This document shows positions 13,901-28,900 of a stretch of 64,000 bases of DNA, one piece after another. This DNA is from Ahaetulla prasina. Lineage: Eukaryota > Chordata > Lepidosauria > Squamata > Colubridae. The notes under the pieces are model-generated. The model worked only from the letters and a program-made list of their open reading frames with translations. It was not told where the DNA came from and made no database searches. A program made the position numbers and the translations under genes. The first letter of the stretch is position 1. Each line of letters starts with the position of its first letter. The stretch is taken from the NCBI RefSeq assembly GCF_028640845.1, contig NC_080540.1, positions 231,182,794 to 231,246,793 on the forward strand, read 5' to 3'.

Positions 13901-16900
13901 GATGGGGAGGGAAGTTCACTTCTTGAATAAATGACGGGAGCGATTGCTTGTTAGCAATCTATTAACAATAGTTAGTATTAATTTAATTGATAAGGCCATT
14001 AAATCAGAAATGATTCTAGGGCAGGATACAATAGATTTGTGTTTTTCAAACCTGGGAACTTTAAAGATATGTGGAATTCAACTCCTATGCTGTTTGGGGA
14101 ATTCTGGAAGTTGAAGCCCCCACATTTCACGAAATCACAAAAAACAAAATGCCACATGTAGAGATGCACAGATGCACAGAAAAAGAAAATCCCAGCAGCC
14201 ACTCAAGCAGGATCACAAAATCAGATTGGTCCATAACCTGTTTGAAAAGCCAAGTCAGTTGTTTGTTTGCCTAGGAAATCATTTTGCATCAAACAGAATT
14301 ATGGAAGTGTTTGGAACTGTTGAAAGCTTATTTATGACTGAGAAACCCTTCCAAGTATTCACTCTCTCTCTCTGCAGGTGTCTTTGCTATATTTAGTTCA
14401 GAAACTTGAGGAAATGAATTATGGGTTAACTTAAATATGGAAATGCCCAGAAATAGCTGTTCCAGTTTTAGTCTTTAGCTGATCACGCTGGCTGGAAAGG
14501 AAATCCATGACACAGCAAAAATTAAAAGCGTACCTTATCTCCTTCTTCCACCTCACAAATTTTCTCTCCTGTTGCAGGATTATAGACAGGAAATTTTTTG
14601 CCACTGGCTGAATTGTGCCATTCATTGTTTATAAATATCTGTAAGAAAATACAATACAAAAGTTGACACCGATGTTATTAAATGCCATATCACATTTCTC
14701 TGATATGTCTGTCTGTCTCTTTCACACACACACACACAAACCATTTGCAAAAATTATGCCCTTTTGAAATAAAAGGTGATGCTGAACAATCACACTCTTC
14801 TGGAACAGGGTTCCAGAACAGCATTGCTGGCTGAGGAACTCTGGGAGTTGAAGTCCACAAGTCTTAAAGTTGCCAAGGTTGGAGACCCAAGTTCTGGAAT
14901 GTCATAATTGCTTCCACGGGGAGATAGGCAGCCTATAAATATAGTGAATATAGTAAGTAAGTAGATAGGTAGGTAAATAAGTGAGTGAGTGAGTGAGGGA
15001 GGATAAGCCTGTCAATAGAAGAGACAAGGCAATCCTCATGGCAGGCTTGAGAGAGAGATTAATTTCAGCTTTTAAAAATTGTTCTGGCTCACACAGCATT
15101 TCACTCAAAATGGTAATTGGACGCCAATCTACAAACATAACTGTGTTCATGTATTCTCTGTGGAGAGGACAGTGATGGCAAACCTTTTCGGCACCGAGTG
15201 CCAAAAAGGTTGTGTGGAAACGTTGCACACTCGTCGGGATCATGCTCCAGAAAAACCAAACTTCTGGGTTCAAGCGCGCATGTGCGCCTGACAATCAGCT
15301 GGCTGGCGTGCATGAGGGTTTTCAGCACTGCTGCATGGGCGAAGGGATCGTGCTCTGGAAAAGCTGAACTTGAGGGTTCTGGCGTGCATGTGTGCCTGAC
15401 AATCAGCTGGCGGTGCACAGTACCAGTTTTTGGCATTGCCGCTCATGCAAAGTACAGCTGATTGCCATGCGCACAAGAAACCTGGAAAACAAACAGGCAA
15501 GGCCGTGCATGCCAGGCGACATGGCTTTGTGTGCCACTTTGGGCATGCGTGCCATAGGTTCACCATCACAGGGATAGGACATAGGAGGGAGGGAAGATTC
15601 CTTTAGTCAAAGTTTAATGCTTGGTTAAACTGGCCTTAGGACTGACTGAGCCTGAAGAGAGTTTTTGTTTGCAGCCAAGAGATGGAGTTTAAAAAAAGTA
15701 TTTTCCTTGCTCTTCATTTTACAACAGCTCACTGACCCCTAAAGATCACTAAAATGACCAGAGTTCACCTTCTAATATTTCCTCTCTATAAATCTTATTT
15801 TATTCAAGCCTCTCAGATATTCCATAAACCCGGTTTTCTCTGCATGGGATGTGCCAAGAGATTCACAATCTACTTCCAGGGTGTGTAGATAGCTAGCTAG
15901 CTTTGTATGTTTTTAATCAATCCCTATGCTGCCTCCATCACAAAAGTAATTTGTGGTGGCTTACATAATAATAGTGTTAAAAACAACATTACAATCATAA
16001 AAATAAATTGCAATCTTACGGTATGCACATGGCATGCCATATTGTTTTTGGCTCCTATCTGTAGTATTTGTAAGTTACAGGTGGTAACCTAGGTGGATTA
16101 AAAATAAACCGATGCTTTCTTAACCTTTTTTGTTGTTGTTTTTGTTGAAAATTTTAATGTCCTTCTACCACCAAAATATTCCTTTCTAGGGTTGGTCTAG
16201 CCATTCCTTGCGGCGTTGGATAGGGTGGAGATCAGGTGAGCAGCAAAATAAAAACAGTTCAGCTAAATTGTCATTTATTGGAACTAACCAACTGTGCAGT
16301 CATTCACCATTTCTTCAGATTTATTTAGAGCAAAATGTAAGAAATTGTATCAAGTGTAGTAATTCTAATTTTAATTCTAGTAATTCTAATTTTATTATGA
16401 CCAGTAATGGAAGGATCTCTCCTAATTTTAGCATAACAATGGGGGCAGTGGTGAAATCTGGCCGGATCTATCCGGCTCGTGCGAACCAGTAGTGCCAGTG
16501 ATGGGAGGCTCTGCCCACCGGGACGCCATTATGTCCCATTTTTGACCCTCTGCACATGCGCAGAAGGCTCTGTGGATGCGCAGAAGAGGCACGCATGCTC
16601 ACATTCCCAAACTGGTAGCGAAGGTGCCAGTAAGTGCATTTCACCGCTGAATTGGGTGGGTGGGGGGCATATTTTCTTCAGTTAATTTCTAGCATCCTTA
16701 TAGAACATATAATTCTCTTTCTGTCTGTCTGTCTGTCTGTCAGTCAGTCTGTCTATCTCTCTCCCTCCATTTCTCTCTCTCTTACACACACATCTATGCA
16801 TTTATCTACATATTAGATTTTAATCCTGCCTTTATAAATCATTCAAGGTTGCAAACATACACAACATTCCTTCCTGTTCCTATTTTCCCACAACAACAAC

Positions 16901-19900
16901 CTGGTCAGGTGGGTTGGGTTGAGAGAGGAAGAGTGGTCTAAGGTCCCCCAGCTGGCTTACATGCCTAAGGCAGAACTAGAACTCACACAACTCAACACCC
17001 ACAGGCTACACAACTCCTTTTGTTCTTTCCTGCAATGAAATATTACACCACCACATGGGAAATCAGAGGTGATGATTTGGTGTGTGCTCCATTTTATGTA
17101 CAGTGGATGAGATCATCTGATCCAGCCCCAATTCATCCTTTCATCCTATTGGCTTAGCTTTTTTTTTAAATTGAGTTTTTAACTCTTTTTTTTTTACAAA
17201 GGTTTTTTACAAACTAAAAACAATACCAATTTAAAGAAAAAAGAAAGTAAAAGTGATTATTAAACAGAACAGAAATAAATAAAGAAATAAATAAAAAGTA
17301 ACTTCTGATCTTTATAGTAATTATAAATGCATTTATAATTTGTCCTCTCTTTCCAAGGTTAAGCTTAATTTTTAGACTGCAAATAAATCATGAAATTGGT
17401 CTCTTGTCTTTCCACACCAGGTAACCATTTCTTAAGAACAATAATGGTAATACTGGTGTTACTTTAATCTTGTACAAACTATGATTTGAACAACTGGGAA
17501 ATCATACCCATTTCTTAAAAGTTAGATACATAATAACAAGAGCATCGAGTTTTAAATCCAATTTTAACTTTGGACAAGCAGTGGAAACAAACTTGGTTTC
17601 AAAATCTCTTTTGTGCATAAAGTTGGTATAAGCTGACCAATTAAAGAATCTAGTGAGGAACCTGGTAACTAGGCTCAGAGGCAGATACTGAATGAATGAA
17701 TAAAGCCAAGAGTGATCGACTCACAATAAAAACTAAATCAAGCATGAATAAGTAACAAGCAGAATGTTAAGTTAAAAAAAAAAAAGAGGTACTTGGGAGC
17801 TCATTCAGCTCCTAAAGACAGAAAATAAGGTAAATATTAATATAATAGTGCAGTGTCTGTGAAATGACAGTATGTCAAATTCAGGTACCTTTGTGAAAAT
17901 AATGAGGCATGCCTTTTTTGGAAGGTCTCACAGCATGCACTTACAAGCACTTTAGCCCATTGGCTCAAAGTCTTACAGGAGGTACGGTAAAGTGTTTTTA
18001 ATCAGGGCAACCTGGTCTGCGCAGATATGGGATGGGGCATGCAGTGGTGGGATTCAAATAATTTAACAACCGGTTCTCTGCTTTAATGACCAGCTGGGTA
18101 GGGGTTAGGGTTAGGGCTAGGGTTAGGGTTAGGGTTCTTGGGTTTTTTCAGCTTGGATTGAATTTCTGTTTATGAGATAAACTTTTAACAAATTTCACCA
18201 ATGACAGAGATCAAGAATCTGGTCGCCAGCTAAGATTAGCGAAGATCCCAGGAGAAGACCTAATTCCTCCAGAAATGATTGAAAATAATTTTAGCTTCTG
18301 GGCCCCTGCTCTGGCCCTGCCTTTTACTAATATTGACACCTATGGGAGTGGACTGGGGGCACACAATCATTGTTCCTACATATAAAAAAAGGAAAAAGGA
18401 TGCTGCTGCTAATTATAGACTGATCAGCCTCTTCAATACAATCAGCAAAGTTTGTGCAGGTCCCTCACTACGGAAACTCCAGAACTGACTAGAACAAGGA
18501 GAAAGAGTTGCAGAAGATCCAGACAAATGTAGGGAAGGATGAGCTACCACAGACCAGTGCTTAGTCCTCCAACATCTCATTGAAAAATACTCCTCCTGCA
18601 ACACTATCTACCTTTATGCCACCTTCATAGACTTCAAAGCAACTTTTGATTCCATATCACAAGTCAAACTCTGGGAAAAACTAGAGGCCTCCTTGTCTGA
18701 CTTCATCCAATATGTATGTTTCATGAAGGGACGTCACTCAAAGCAAGATGTCATCCACAGAGCCATCTCCCCAATGCCATTGAGAAAGGTGTAAAGTAAG
18801 GCTGCATATTGGTCCCATTTTTATTCAACATCTCTATCAATTCCATAGTGGACCATCTCCTTAATACACACGTTCACTCTCCCAAATTATCTGGAAGACA
18901 CATCTCTGTTTATGCAGACAGTGCATCAATACTTTCAAGAACATCTATTGGCCTTAAAAGCAATAGCATGATATTGCAAGGAAGAACAGTTAGAACTCAA
19001 CTATCAGAAGACCAAAACCATAGCATTTGCCAAAAGGCACCACATTTAAAGCATAGATGGCCACAAGATTGATCAGGTCACCTGTTTCAGATATCTGGGA
19101 ATCACCCTACACTCTGCCAATAGTAGGAACCCCCACCCTCTGGGGATTCCTGGGGACTACCGAATTTTTCGGAGTATTCCCCCCAAAAAAGAGGGTGAAA
19201 ATCTGGGTGTCTTTTACACTCCAAATGTAGCCCTGCCCAGCTTCTCAAGAGGAGGTTTCAGAGGCTGAAAAAAGCATCAGAAATAGAGCTTCAGGAGATG
19301 GAGGCCAATCCATCTGGCAATCAGCTTTTTTCTTATTTCTCCCCAAAAAACTAAGGTACATCTTATACTCCGAAAAATACGGTATGTCACTGAAAATGCA
19401 CAGAAGAGCTCAGCTGCCATCCTTAGGTGGCTCCTATATTCTGGCACCACTCAAACCATTTGAAGCCAAGCTATTAGCACAAGTTCTCTATGTTCTCAGC
19501 TGAGCCCCTTCCCCAACTTTACACCATTACAACTTGTTCAGTCTAATTTCCTAACATTGGAATTTCAAGCCCCCAAATATATCTCTAATCCCACCCTGAA
19601 ACAGGGCTTGTGAAAGTAGAGGCTAGAATATGGGTGACCATATTCAAATACTGGCTCAGACTATCATTTTCCCCCTTGGCCTGGCCTGACTAACTATGTG
19701 GGATAATTTCCAGGCCAATGGAAAAAGACAATGACAAGTAAAATCTCATACTTGGGCTTCTCTCTAGGTTTTCTACTCAACATGGGATATGATCAAGCCA
19801 AAGCAAAGAAAGCCAACTAGACCTAACCAGGTCCCCATCCTTTATTGACAGTAAACCCACCAGATAAGTTACAATACTTCACTCTGGCTCAATGTCACAC

Positions 19901-22900
19901 TGTTCTGTCCCCCTCCGCAGTCCGGGAGACACGAGCAATGACTTAATTAGCTGGCAACTATCAGCTCTGGCAGCAAACTAGCGAGTGTCTGCCAAGTGTC
20001 TCTGTTATCTCATTTGATGCCGATGAGTCAGCCAGGAAACTAGGAACGAACAGGACTTCAGCTCTAATTCTCCCTCTAAGCAGTTGATTTGCTTGCCACG
20101 AAGTGGTATAGCAGCCCTTGCTGCTTTTATATCCTGTGGGGTGTGGCTCCATGACTCAGCACTTCCTAGGCCTGCCTCACCCCTGCTTCTGTTGTTCCCA
20201 CCTCTCCTGCCTACAAAACCTAGGGTCCAGCCAGGCCTGATTGCCATCAGCTGGGTCTGGAGGCGTGGCCTGGGGGGGAGACTCAGGGGACGGAGGCCTC
20301 GTTATCTCCTCCACCTGGCCTGTTTCTGGCTCCTGGAGCTGAGCCAGGGGAGCCGGTGCTCCCGAGGTAAGTCCTGATGGCCCTTCCCCCTCACTTTCCA
20401 AGTCACTTTCTGGCAGGGGGCCCGGCTCGGGGGGCGCAGACACAACACACACTCTCCCCTCAGTTGTCATTGAAGGCCAATAAAGGAAGAGCTACACAAA
20501 GAGATAATGACCCTGTGACTCTGGACACATCGAAACAGCAGAATGTGTATTCTCCAGTGCAGATACTACAGATACATTCATACTAGCCTCACCTCAAAAT
20601 ACATTATTGTGTAACTACCCAGAATACACAGGACAGTTTTATACCTCCCTGCTGCTCTCAAATACCAACCCTGCCATAACACACAGGGTTGCTAGGTTCT
20701 GTGCAGTTGCACTTAAAAGTCCATTAAAAGATGACTTGTGCCACAAAACAGTTTTAATGAGCACCCAGTTTGTTATTACAGAGTGGTCTGTATTATGATC
20801 AATTCAGTTTGCCATGCTTCCTTTTGCCCATCTATTACTCTAACCCTTTTTCTTTTAGACTTTTTTGTTTTTAAAAGATATTTTAAAAGAACTGTTTTAT
20901 AGTTTCTAGCTTTTAAAAACTTTCTAGTTTTTCCCCAAGATATTTTTGGGTTTTAAAAAAAATATTTTTAAGCTTTTTATATGCAATTTTATTTTGTTGT
21001 ATTTTCCTGCCTTTACATTTTTATTCCCCACCTTCCTTATGCTAATCTTTGACTATATAATAAAGATTTGATTTGATTCCTGAGAAATGTTACTCTCATC
21101 TGCTGGTTGTTTATGTCTAACATTCCTTATTCCAGTTTCCTTTCAATCTTTCACACCAGTTCCACTGAGCTAATGTAGCTACATTCTCCTGGAATGTAGC
21201 TACGTTAGCACACAAAACATTTCCTAGAGCCATCTTAGATCAAGGGTGTCATACCTTGGCATCTTTAAGGCTTGTGGACTTCAACTCCTAGAGTTCAACT
21301 CCTCCGGGAGTCCACAAATCTTAAAGTTGCCAAGGTTGGACACCCCTGATCTAAGAGACCCTTCCTCAAGTTCAGATGTTGTTACCTCTGATAAGCAATA
21401 CTTCAGTATTGTTTGTTCCAAGGCACACCCAAACACAATGTCCACATTTTTGTGTTACGGTCATGAAGCTTATAGGAACATACATATTAACTGATACAGA
21501 TCATTGCTCCATCTAGCTCATTATTATCTGCACTGACTTGCTTTGGCTCTTTAGAATTATACTGTATATATTGCCTTTCCAACTCTAGACAAAGATGATG
21601 GGAAAGTGAGAAATTTTATGCAGAGAGGAGATGATCCTACAACTGTCTTTTCCAATAACCAAAACACAAGTGCAAACCACGTGAGGCTTATTAGAGTAAG
21701 TAAAAGATAAAATCAAGCGCGAAATGGTTTGTAAGCAAATCACAGAGACCTCAGCAATTAGATAAAGCCCAACTAATTTTGTTTTCCATCATTATGAAGT
21801 ACTTCATATAGTAAGTCATGTTTGATTGGACTTGCCTGGAGTTTATTTCCATCATACCTATAGCTTTATTACCCCAAGTTCAAAGAACAGAATAGGCACT
21901 GATCAATGAGAAAGATAATCATGAAAGAACCATAATCTTCCAGGGAAATTTTCTGCTTCAAATGCTAAATAGAGATTTGGTAAATACATCAACCACTTAA
22001 ACAGGAATTTCTTGTACTAACCACTGCTAGCTTTAGAATCTCCAAGCTGGAACTCATGAAACACCCAAGGTTACTATCTGTTACTCTAATCTAAATTACT
22101 TGGTGGGAAAATGCATTAGGTAAACCCCATACTTTGAATATTTTGGCTTGAGAGTAAATTGCAAATCTTCATAAAAGATCAATTTATAAGGCAATTACTA
22201 GGGAGCATCCATGCATGTGCATCTTTAGCATGTGAGAAAATTACTATTCCTCTTAATTTTCATTCCCTGGTCCTTTTTATATAGATAAGGTTCTGCTCAG
22301 TTTACCTACATTTAATCCCAATCTTTCTGAGATGGCACTGAAGTTGGCAACCTGATATCCACTCTCCTTGAGTATTTCGAATATTTATATAATCTTTGGT
22401 GAATGCCTCCTGGATTATTGGAAACTGTGTCTACAAAGTCTGGAGGTATCAGGTTGCTTGTCTCTGTACTAACCCAACAAAACTGTGCTTTTTGTTTGTT
22501 CCTTCATCAATGTTTTGTTGACCAATCTTGTTCCCCTAGAAGCTATAGAATGCACAGGTTCCCTGGTTTGATCCTAGATGTTCCAGTTTTTTAAATGGAT
22601 CAGGCAATGGAAAATGATAAAAGCTCCTGTAAGAGTGGATAATACTTTACTATTGAAAAGACAGGACCGCTTGGGAAGGAAACAGTTCTTATGTTCCTAC
22701 AAGTTCTCCTTTCCTGTCATGATTTATCATGGGTGACTGGCCGCAGCCAATAATTTATAGCTTACATAGATGCAAACAGTGGCTCCTACTAATACAATGA
22801 ATGTAGGAATAGCACTGATAGATGGACCAGGGATTGTCAGAATCAAGCATTTTCCTTCTGATAGTGGCCAACCAAATAGTCATGAGCAGAAGATGGAACC

Positions 22901-25900
22901 CTCTGCCTCTGGTATTTATTTATTTATTTATCAAATTTTTACAGCTGCCCGTATCGCCAAACGCATCTCTGGGGCAGTGTCCAGCAATTGAGTAAAACAA
23001 CTGATATAAGAGATATAGTCCTAAGAGATTAGGAGACACACTATCTGCCCTTAAATTATAGGCAACACTGAACCTTAATACTGTGATTTGCACAGAACTG
23101 ACATTAAAAAACTGGTGTCCAACTTCTCTCTTCTTCACCAGGTCCTTGGGACTAACATGATTTGAGGGAGAAGTTCTAAATGTTGCTCAATCAGCAAGTG
23201 AAGAACTCTCTCTAATATAAGAGATAAAATCATAGAAGAGACTTTGAGGGATCTTCTAGTCCAACCCTTTGCTCAAGGCAGGAGCCTTACACCATCGCAG
23301 TCAAATGGTTCTCTAGTCTATTTTTGAAAATCTCCAGTGAAAGAGCACATACAACTCTGGAAGAAAAGCTATTCTGCTGATTAATTGTTCTTACTGTCAG
23401 AAAATTCCTCCTTACTTCTAGGTTGGATCTCTCACTTTTTTCCCTGTCCTCCAGTGCTTTGGAGATTAAGACAATCTTTTCTTCTCTCTGACAGCCTCTC
23501 AAATGCCGGAAGACTGTTATCTTGTCTCCTCAATCCTTATCATCTTCGATAAGCTAGACATAGCTAACTCCTTCAATTGTTCATCATGCAATTTAGCCTC
23601 CAGTTCTTTAATAATCTTTTTTCTTCTTCTCTGCACCCTTTCCAGGTATCAATATCATTTTTCTACTAGGTGACCAGAATTGAATGCAATATTCCAAGTG
23701 TGGTCTGATCGGTATGGTATAAAGTAGTACAAGCACTGCTCTTGATCTTGAAACTATTCCTCTTTTGTTGCTGCCTAAGACTGGAAGATAGCAATAGCAC
23801 TTAGATTTATATACCGCTTTACAGTGGTACATACTGTAAGATACCATCTTATACAGATGGTATCATGGCTTACAGATACCATCATGGCTCAATGACTTAT
23901 TACTGTATAATCTCTGCAGATGTTCTAGAATATCTTCTTTTGCTCCCTCAGTTTGTATTAGTCAATCCAATTTTCTGCCCATTGATTTCAGGCTCAGATT
24001 ATGTATTTGGTCCATTTTATATCTTCTGTAGCAAAGATGGAAGCAAAGAAATTACTCAGCTTTTTTGCAATCTCTGTATTGTCCTTGAACATCCCCTTCA
24101 TATCTTTGTCATGTAGCAGCCCACCAACTTCCCAGACTGTTTTTCTGCTTTAATGAAATGTGAATTAAAAAAAACAACTGTTTTTCCCTGTGTTCCTCAA
24201 ATTTTTTTTTCCAAAGGCAATTGGACTTTCTAATTTTTCTTTAAGACATTTTGCGGCTCATCCAAGTAGCTTCTTCTTGAATGAGAAGTGAAATGTCTTA
24301 AAGAAAAATCAGAAAGTCCAATTGCCTTTAAAATGGTTGGGACAACCATGATCTGAAAGAATGAGAATCTCCATAGATGCTTTTTACTTTTTACTGATTT
24401 TGGCTGAATTCCTATTTCCAGAAAGAAACTTCCCTAACTTTTGGAGCTTCTCAGTCACAGTCAGAGACCCTGACTGGTCTGAATATCCTTACTTCAAGCA
24501 GCTGTATTCACTTCTAGCAAGGCACAAGTCCATCTCCCTTCTTTTGAAAGGTGTAAGACAGAACAAATAAGGTAGCAAGAACATCAACAGCTGTGCTACA
24601 CTTGTCTGAACTGGCCGTCTTTGTTCTGAATAAGCAAGAACAAGTCTGGAAAGTATAGGATGAGGTGTCCTCCATGGTGTTTACTTTGCTAATTGTGGTT
24701 TTGGTTTCTCTCTGCAGCCTCATGAAATGTGGATATTCTCTTATGCAGTCCGTGAGTCATTGACTTTGGATTTGGGAAAAATGTTGAAGAAGAACTCATA
24801 GCCTAAAATATTTAGGTATGTAAAAGTTTCAATCCCAGATGGGTGGTTTTTAAAAATATTCAATATGACTTACACCAAGGCTTTCATTCTTTTTGATGGG
24901 TTCTTTGTTGTTGTTGTTGTTAGTTGCGAAGTCGTGTCCGACCCATCGCGACCCCATGGACAACATTCCTCCAGGCCTTCCTGTCCTCTACCATCCTCGA
25001 TGGGTTCTTTACCTAATCCTTTCTTGTATGTATGTATGCATGTATGTTTGTTTGTTTGTTTGTCTGTTTATTTGCAGGGAGATAGAGATTCCTTTTTGGA
25101 CTGTTGGTGGCAGCTGGTTTTTGCAAAGCAGTGCTGGAGCCACTCTTCAAAAAGCCAAAGTGGCCACGAGATTAAATAATATAATCAATATTAAATATCT
25201 TCAAATGGATCAAACATATTTGAACTGTGATTAATTTGCTGATAATTTTATTAATAAGCAAATCATCATGTAACATTACTTTTGTTTCCCAGTTTGTCTG
25301 CTATGGGATGACTTGATCATTTCAAGCATAGGGATGTCCATATGTGTGAACTCACATTCTCAATGACACTTTTTATTCTAAAGCCTGACTACTTAAAAAG
25401 AGGTCAAGTAGTGTGATGATGATAATGATGATGTTATCCATTCAGTCGTGTCTGACTCTTGGTGAATCTATGGACAAAGCCTCTCCATATCTTCTGCTCT
25501 TGCACTATAATATATGGGACGGGAATGAAGTTGAAGACAGAAGGAAGAGCCGCAGCTTAGACAATAGTCCCATAAGTGAACCCTGAATCTGATGAGGTGT
25601 TGGAGTGGAGAATGCACCTTAAAAGAAACCTCCTCTAGTTTTGGGGAAAGTAAGGCGGGGTAAGATATTTTCAGATGTGAATGTTTCTATATTGTAACCT
25701 TGAAATAAAGATAGTATTAGTACTCATGGTTAGTGCTTCTTGCCTGGTCTTACTAGGTAGACCAGACAGGAAGTACAATCAGATGAGCTAATTCTACTTT
25801 ATTGTAAAGCTATATTAAGAGAATCTTGCAAGTCTTAAAGAACAGTTCTACCACTGTCCCCTTTATAGCCCCAAAACTAGGGAGGGTGTTTTCTGAGCCT

Positions 25901-28900
25901 CTTCCTTTACCCCAATTCCTGCTGTGGGCTCCTCTAACTTTTATCTGACCATTCCCTTGACTAGTTTCTTTGCCCTCCCTTCCAAAGTCATTGGTGATAC
26001 AGCAAAAGTGCACAGCCACTATATGCTCAGATGCATTTTGCCTCAATAAGTGTACACATGTATAACTTTGCATTGCCACACTCTTCAGAATTTGCGTGCA
26101 CATGAAAAATCACAATGATTTGGTGTCACTCAAAAAGAATCTTCCCCCCCCCAAAAAAAAGCCATATTATGTACAAAATTGCACAGACTATTGAAGAGAT
26201 CCAGATTCATGCAAATTTAAATTATTATTTACATTTACAGCATAAATGAATATAAAGGAGAAAACATGAAAACTGTAGAAGAGTAGAAGGGACAGGTTTG
26301 CTGTTTATTGCTTAAGAAAGAAAGATTAGACAATATTAAGCTAAAGCCCATGGGTCTGACGCTTTCAACAGCTAATTAAACAGCTAACACTTCTATTTGT
26401 GTTTTGCTTTTCATGCTTATCTAATTAATATGTTTTTGGTACTTTCAATTTAGCTTCACAAAGGGTGACAAAAAAGTGCATATTTTCCTCTTTCTGTGCA
26501 GTTAAAAATCGTGCAGTGTGCCATGTGAAGCTATTAATGTGTTTGCAGAAGCTCTGAAACCTGAATACTAAGTAATGATAATAAGATTGGAAGCATTTCT
26601 TAAAATGAAAATTTGAAAAAGTTTTCATAGGATGGATGAAGTTAAATAATCATTGCTAAAGTTCAAGCCACAACCGAGTAAAATATTTCCTAGGGGAGAG
26701 ATACCTTATCAGCTTTTTCGAGTACTTTGCACATCTGTGCATCAAAAGCTATACAGTTCTTGAGGTTTCTGATTGACCTTTGGTATAAAATTGAGGCATG
26801 GAAGGAATGCAGGTCAAAATCATTTTTATTAGTTACGTGCGCCAGTGAATTCAGTGGAAATGATGGATTGGGTTTTAAATTAAATTCTATTGATTTCATC
26901 AAGACTAGATCTAATACCATTTAGGTTAGATTGAGGAGGTAGTAGTGTCCATCTGATAGTTGTTAAAATGTGAAGGTATAGTGTGGGTTTCTTTTATAAG
27001 AGTCATTTTCTTTTCATGAAAGCATCAGCTATCTATCACTTGCGCATTGAAAATTCACTTCCTGCATCTACCCAACCAGTACTTCAATTCAACTGAAAAA
27101 GGAATGAGATGAAGAATAAAAATGATTTGCTATTGCACACATCTGTTCAACTTCTCTCCAGCTACACGCAGGCTTCATAAACCTAAAACTGATCTAGCAG
27201 AGAAGGATTAGATAAAATGTCCCAAAAGTGCTTTTTCAAGAGGCAACTGGACTTTCTGGAAATCCAGTTTTGCTAAATAAAGTGGCCGAACACCTCATTT
27301 TTAAGAGCATCAATCGTTTTAGGCTGTGATCCTTGGAACCATTGTTCTTAAATTTACTTTTTGAGTAAACTTGTACATAGACTCAGTAACATTGCTTCTG
27401 GGCATGCGTTAGTTTTTTCAGCTATAAAATAATATTATTAAGGAAAGTGATTGTTTTTAGACTCTGGTATCACAGAGAAAATTCTTCCAGACTGTATAGG
27501 TATATAGATGGCAACTCCAATCATCTCCAACCAGCTCATGGCTGTGGTGAGCGATGATGGGAGTTATGATCCAACACATCTGGACAGTAACTGATGACAT
27601 ATGCTACATAACTATAACAGTATGCAGACTGTCCTTTTGGGAGATGATTTTGCCTTATCAGTGCCAGTGCAAATAAAATCAGAATACAGTCTTGGTCATC
27701 ATATATTATCTTTTTATAGCTGTCAAATTATATCAGGGCAAACAATTACTTTAAAATTCCTTGCACTGAAAAAAGCGAAATAACATTAGCATACTCTAGG
27801 AAATCCTATGGATTTCAATCATCAGGAGAGATTTCAAAAATTTCTTACATTCAAAAAATAAAAGCATCCTCTTCTATTTGATCAATTGTAGGATTCAACT
27901 GTATTTTCCCACAACTTATGCACACCATTTAATCAAGGAAAAACCTTGTGAAATATTACCAAATGTAGTCACAAACTTTTCACAAACCAGTAAAATAACT
28001 AAGAGGGGCTAGGACTGGCTTTAAGGTGGGGAGGCTGCCATAATTTCATATTAATGAATAAATAGATCAGTTCCCTTTTTTCCCCAATTGCTTCAATGTG
28101 CCTTGATTTGATTCTTAAAACTGGCCTTGTGAATGATTATATAATGGAGACACATTCCAGCCAAAGTAAAAGCATCTTTATTTTTGCGGGAGTGTTAAGT
28201 CTGGATTTAAATTTCTACCACTAAAATCAACTGGACTTTAGAGTGCTTAACTTTGGCTTAAATGTACATTCCTGACTTGAGATAGTCAGGAATATATCAA
28301 ATATATAGTAGTTCACTCCCTGCTTTCTTGCTTTAAAAGCAGCTTAACATGCAGTAAAAATTATCTCTTAACCTTTTCTCCAGATAAAGTTAAATAATCA
28401 AGCCTTATTTATACTAGGTGCACATGCATGCAATATTGGAAATCCTGATATATCTAGATGGGAGCATTGGTTTCCTTCCAATATCCTTCTATATATGTGC
28501 TCAATAAAAATACAAAGAGATAACCAATAAACTTCTTGATGAGCCCATGCAACAATCCAAACTTGAAAAGCAAAATGTACGTCAGAGAGTGCACCTGCCA
28601 GAAATTCTCTGAATCACTTTTAGCCCTTCAAATCTGGATTTCTGCAGAGCCCTCCTTCACGATTTCTTCCCACGCCTCCAGACTCACCTAACAGTCTTTG
28701 AAAATTCAGGAGGTTCTGCTAGCTAGCGGCTAAAGTTCAGAGGTATTTTGCAGCAATCATATCTTGTGCAAGAAAAACAGGGGGGAAAGAGAGAACTGGT
28801 TGAAAAGTTAACCAAAATAATATGTCATGTTTCCTCTTATCTATTTCTGCGTGATCAGAGAAAGAATTTACCAGATACTTGTGCTTGTGGGGCAGAATTG

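Larger units (their letters stand above)
18180..21083 (+). mobile_element. Degraded non-LTR retrotransposon with RT remnants, split by a solo LTR
   Basis: Broken plus-strand frames show reverse-transcriptase landmarks: a NYR.ISLFN motif near 18.4 kb, [14 protein letters not shown] near 18.57 kb, F.DFKA.FDS near 18.62 kb, [16 protein letters not shown] near 18.79 kb, and a damaged Y.D motif near 18.91 kb. The 3' UTR ends near 21083 after ATAATAAAGATTTGATTTGA. Stops and frameshifts show it is dead. The clade is not certain. Confidence 0.7.

Noticed and set aside
15101..15577. Several overlapping open frames of 60-130 codons on both strands
   Set aside because: They lie in a CG-rich hAT MITE with clear ends and an 8-bp target duplication; no codon bias or protein motif.
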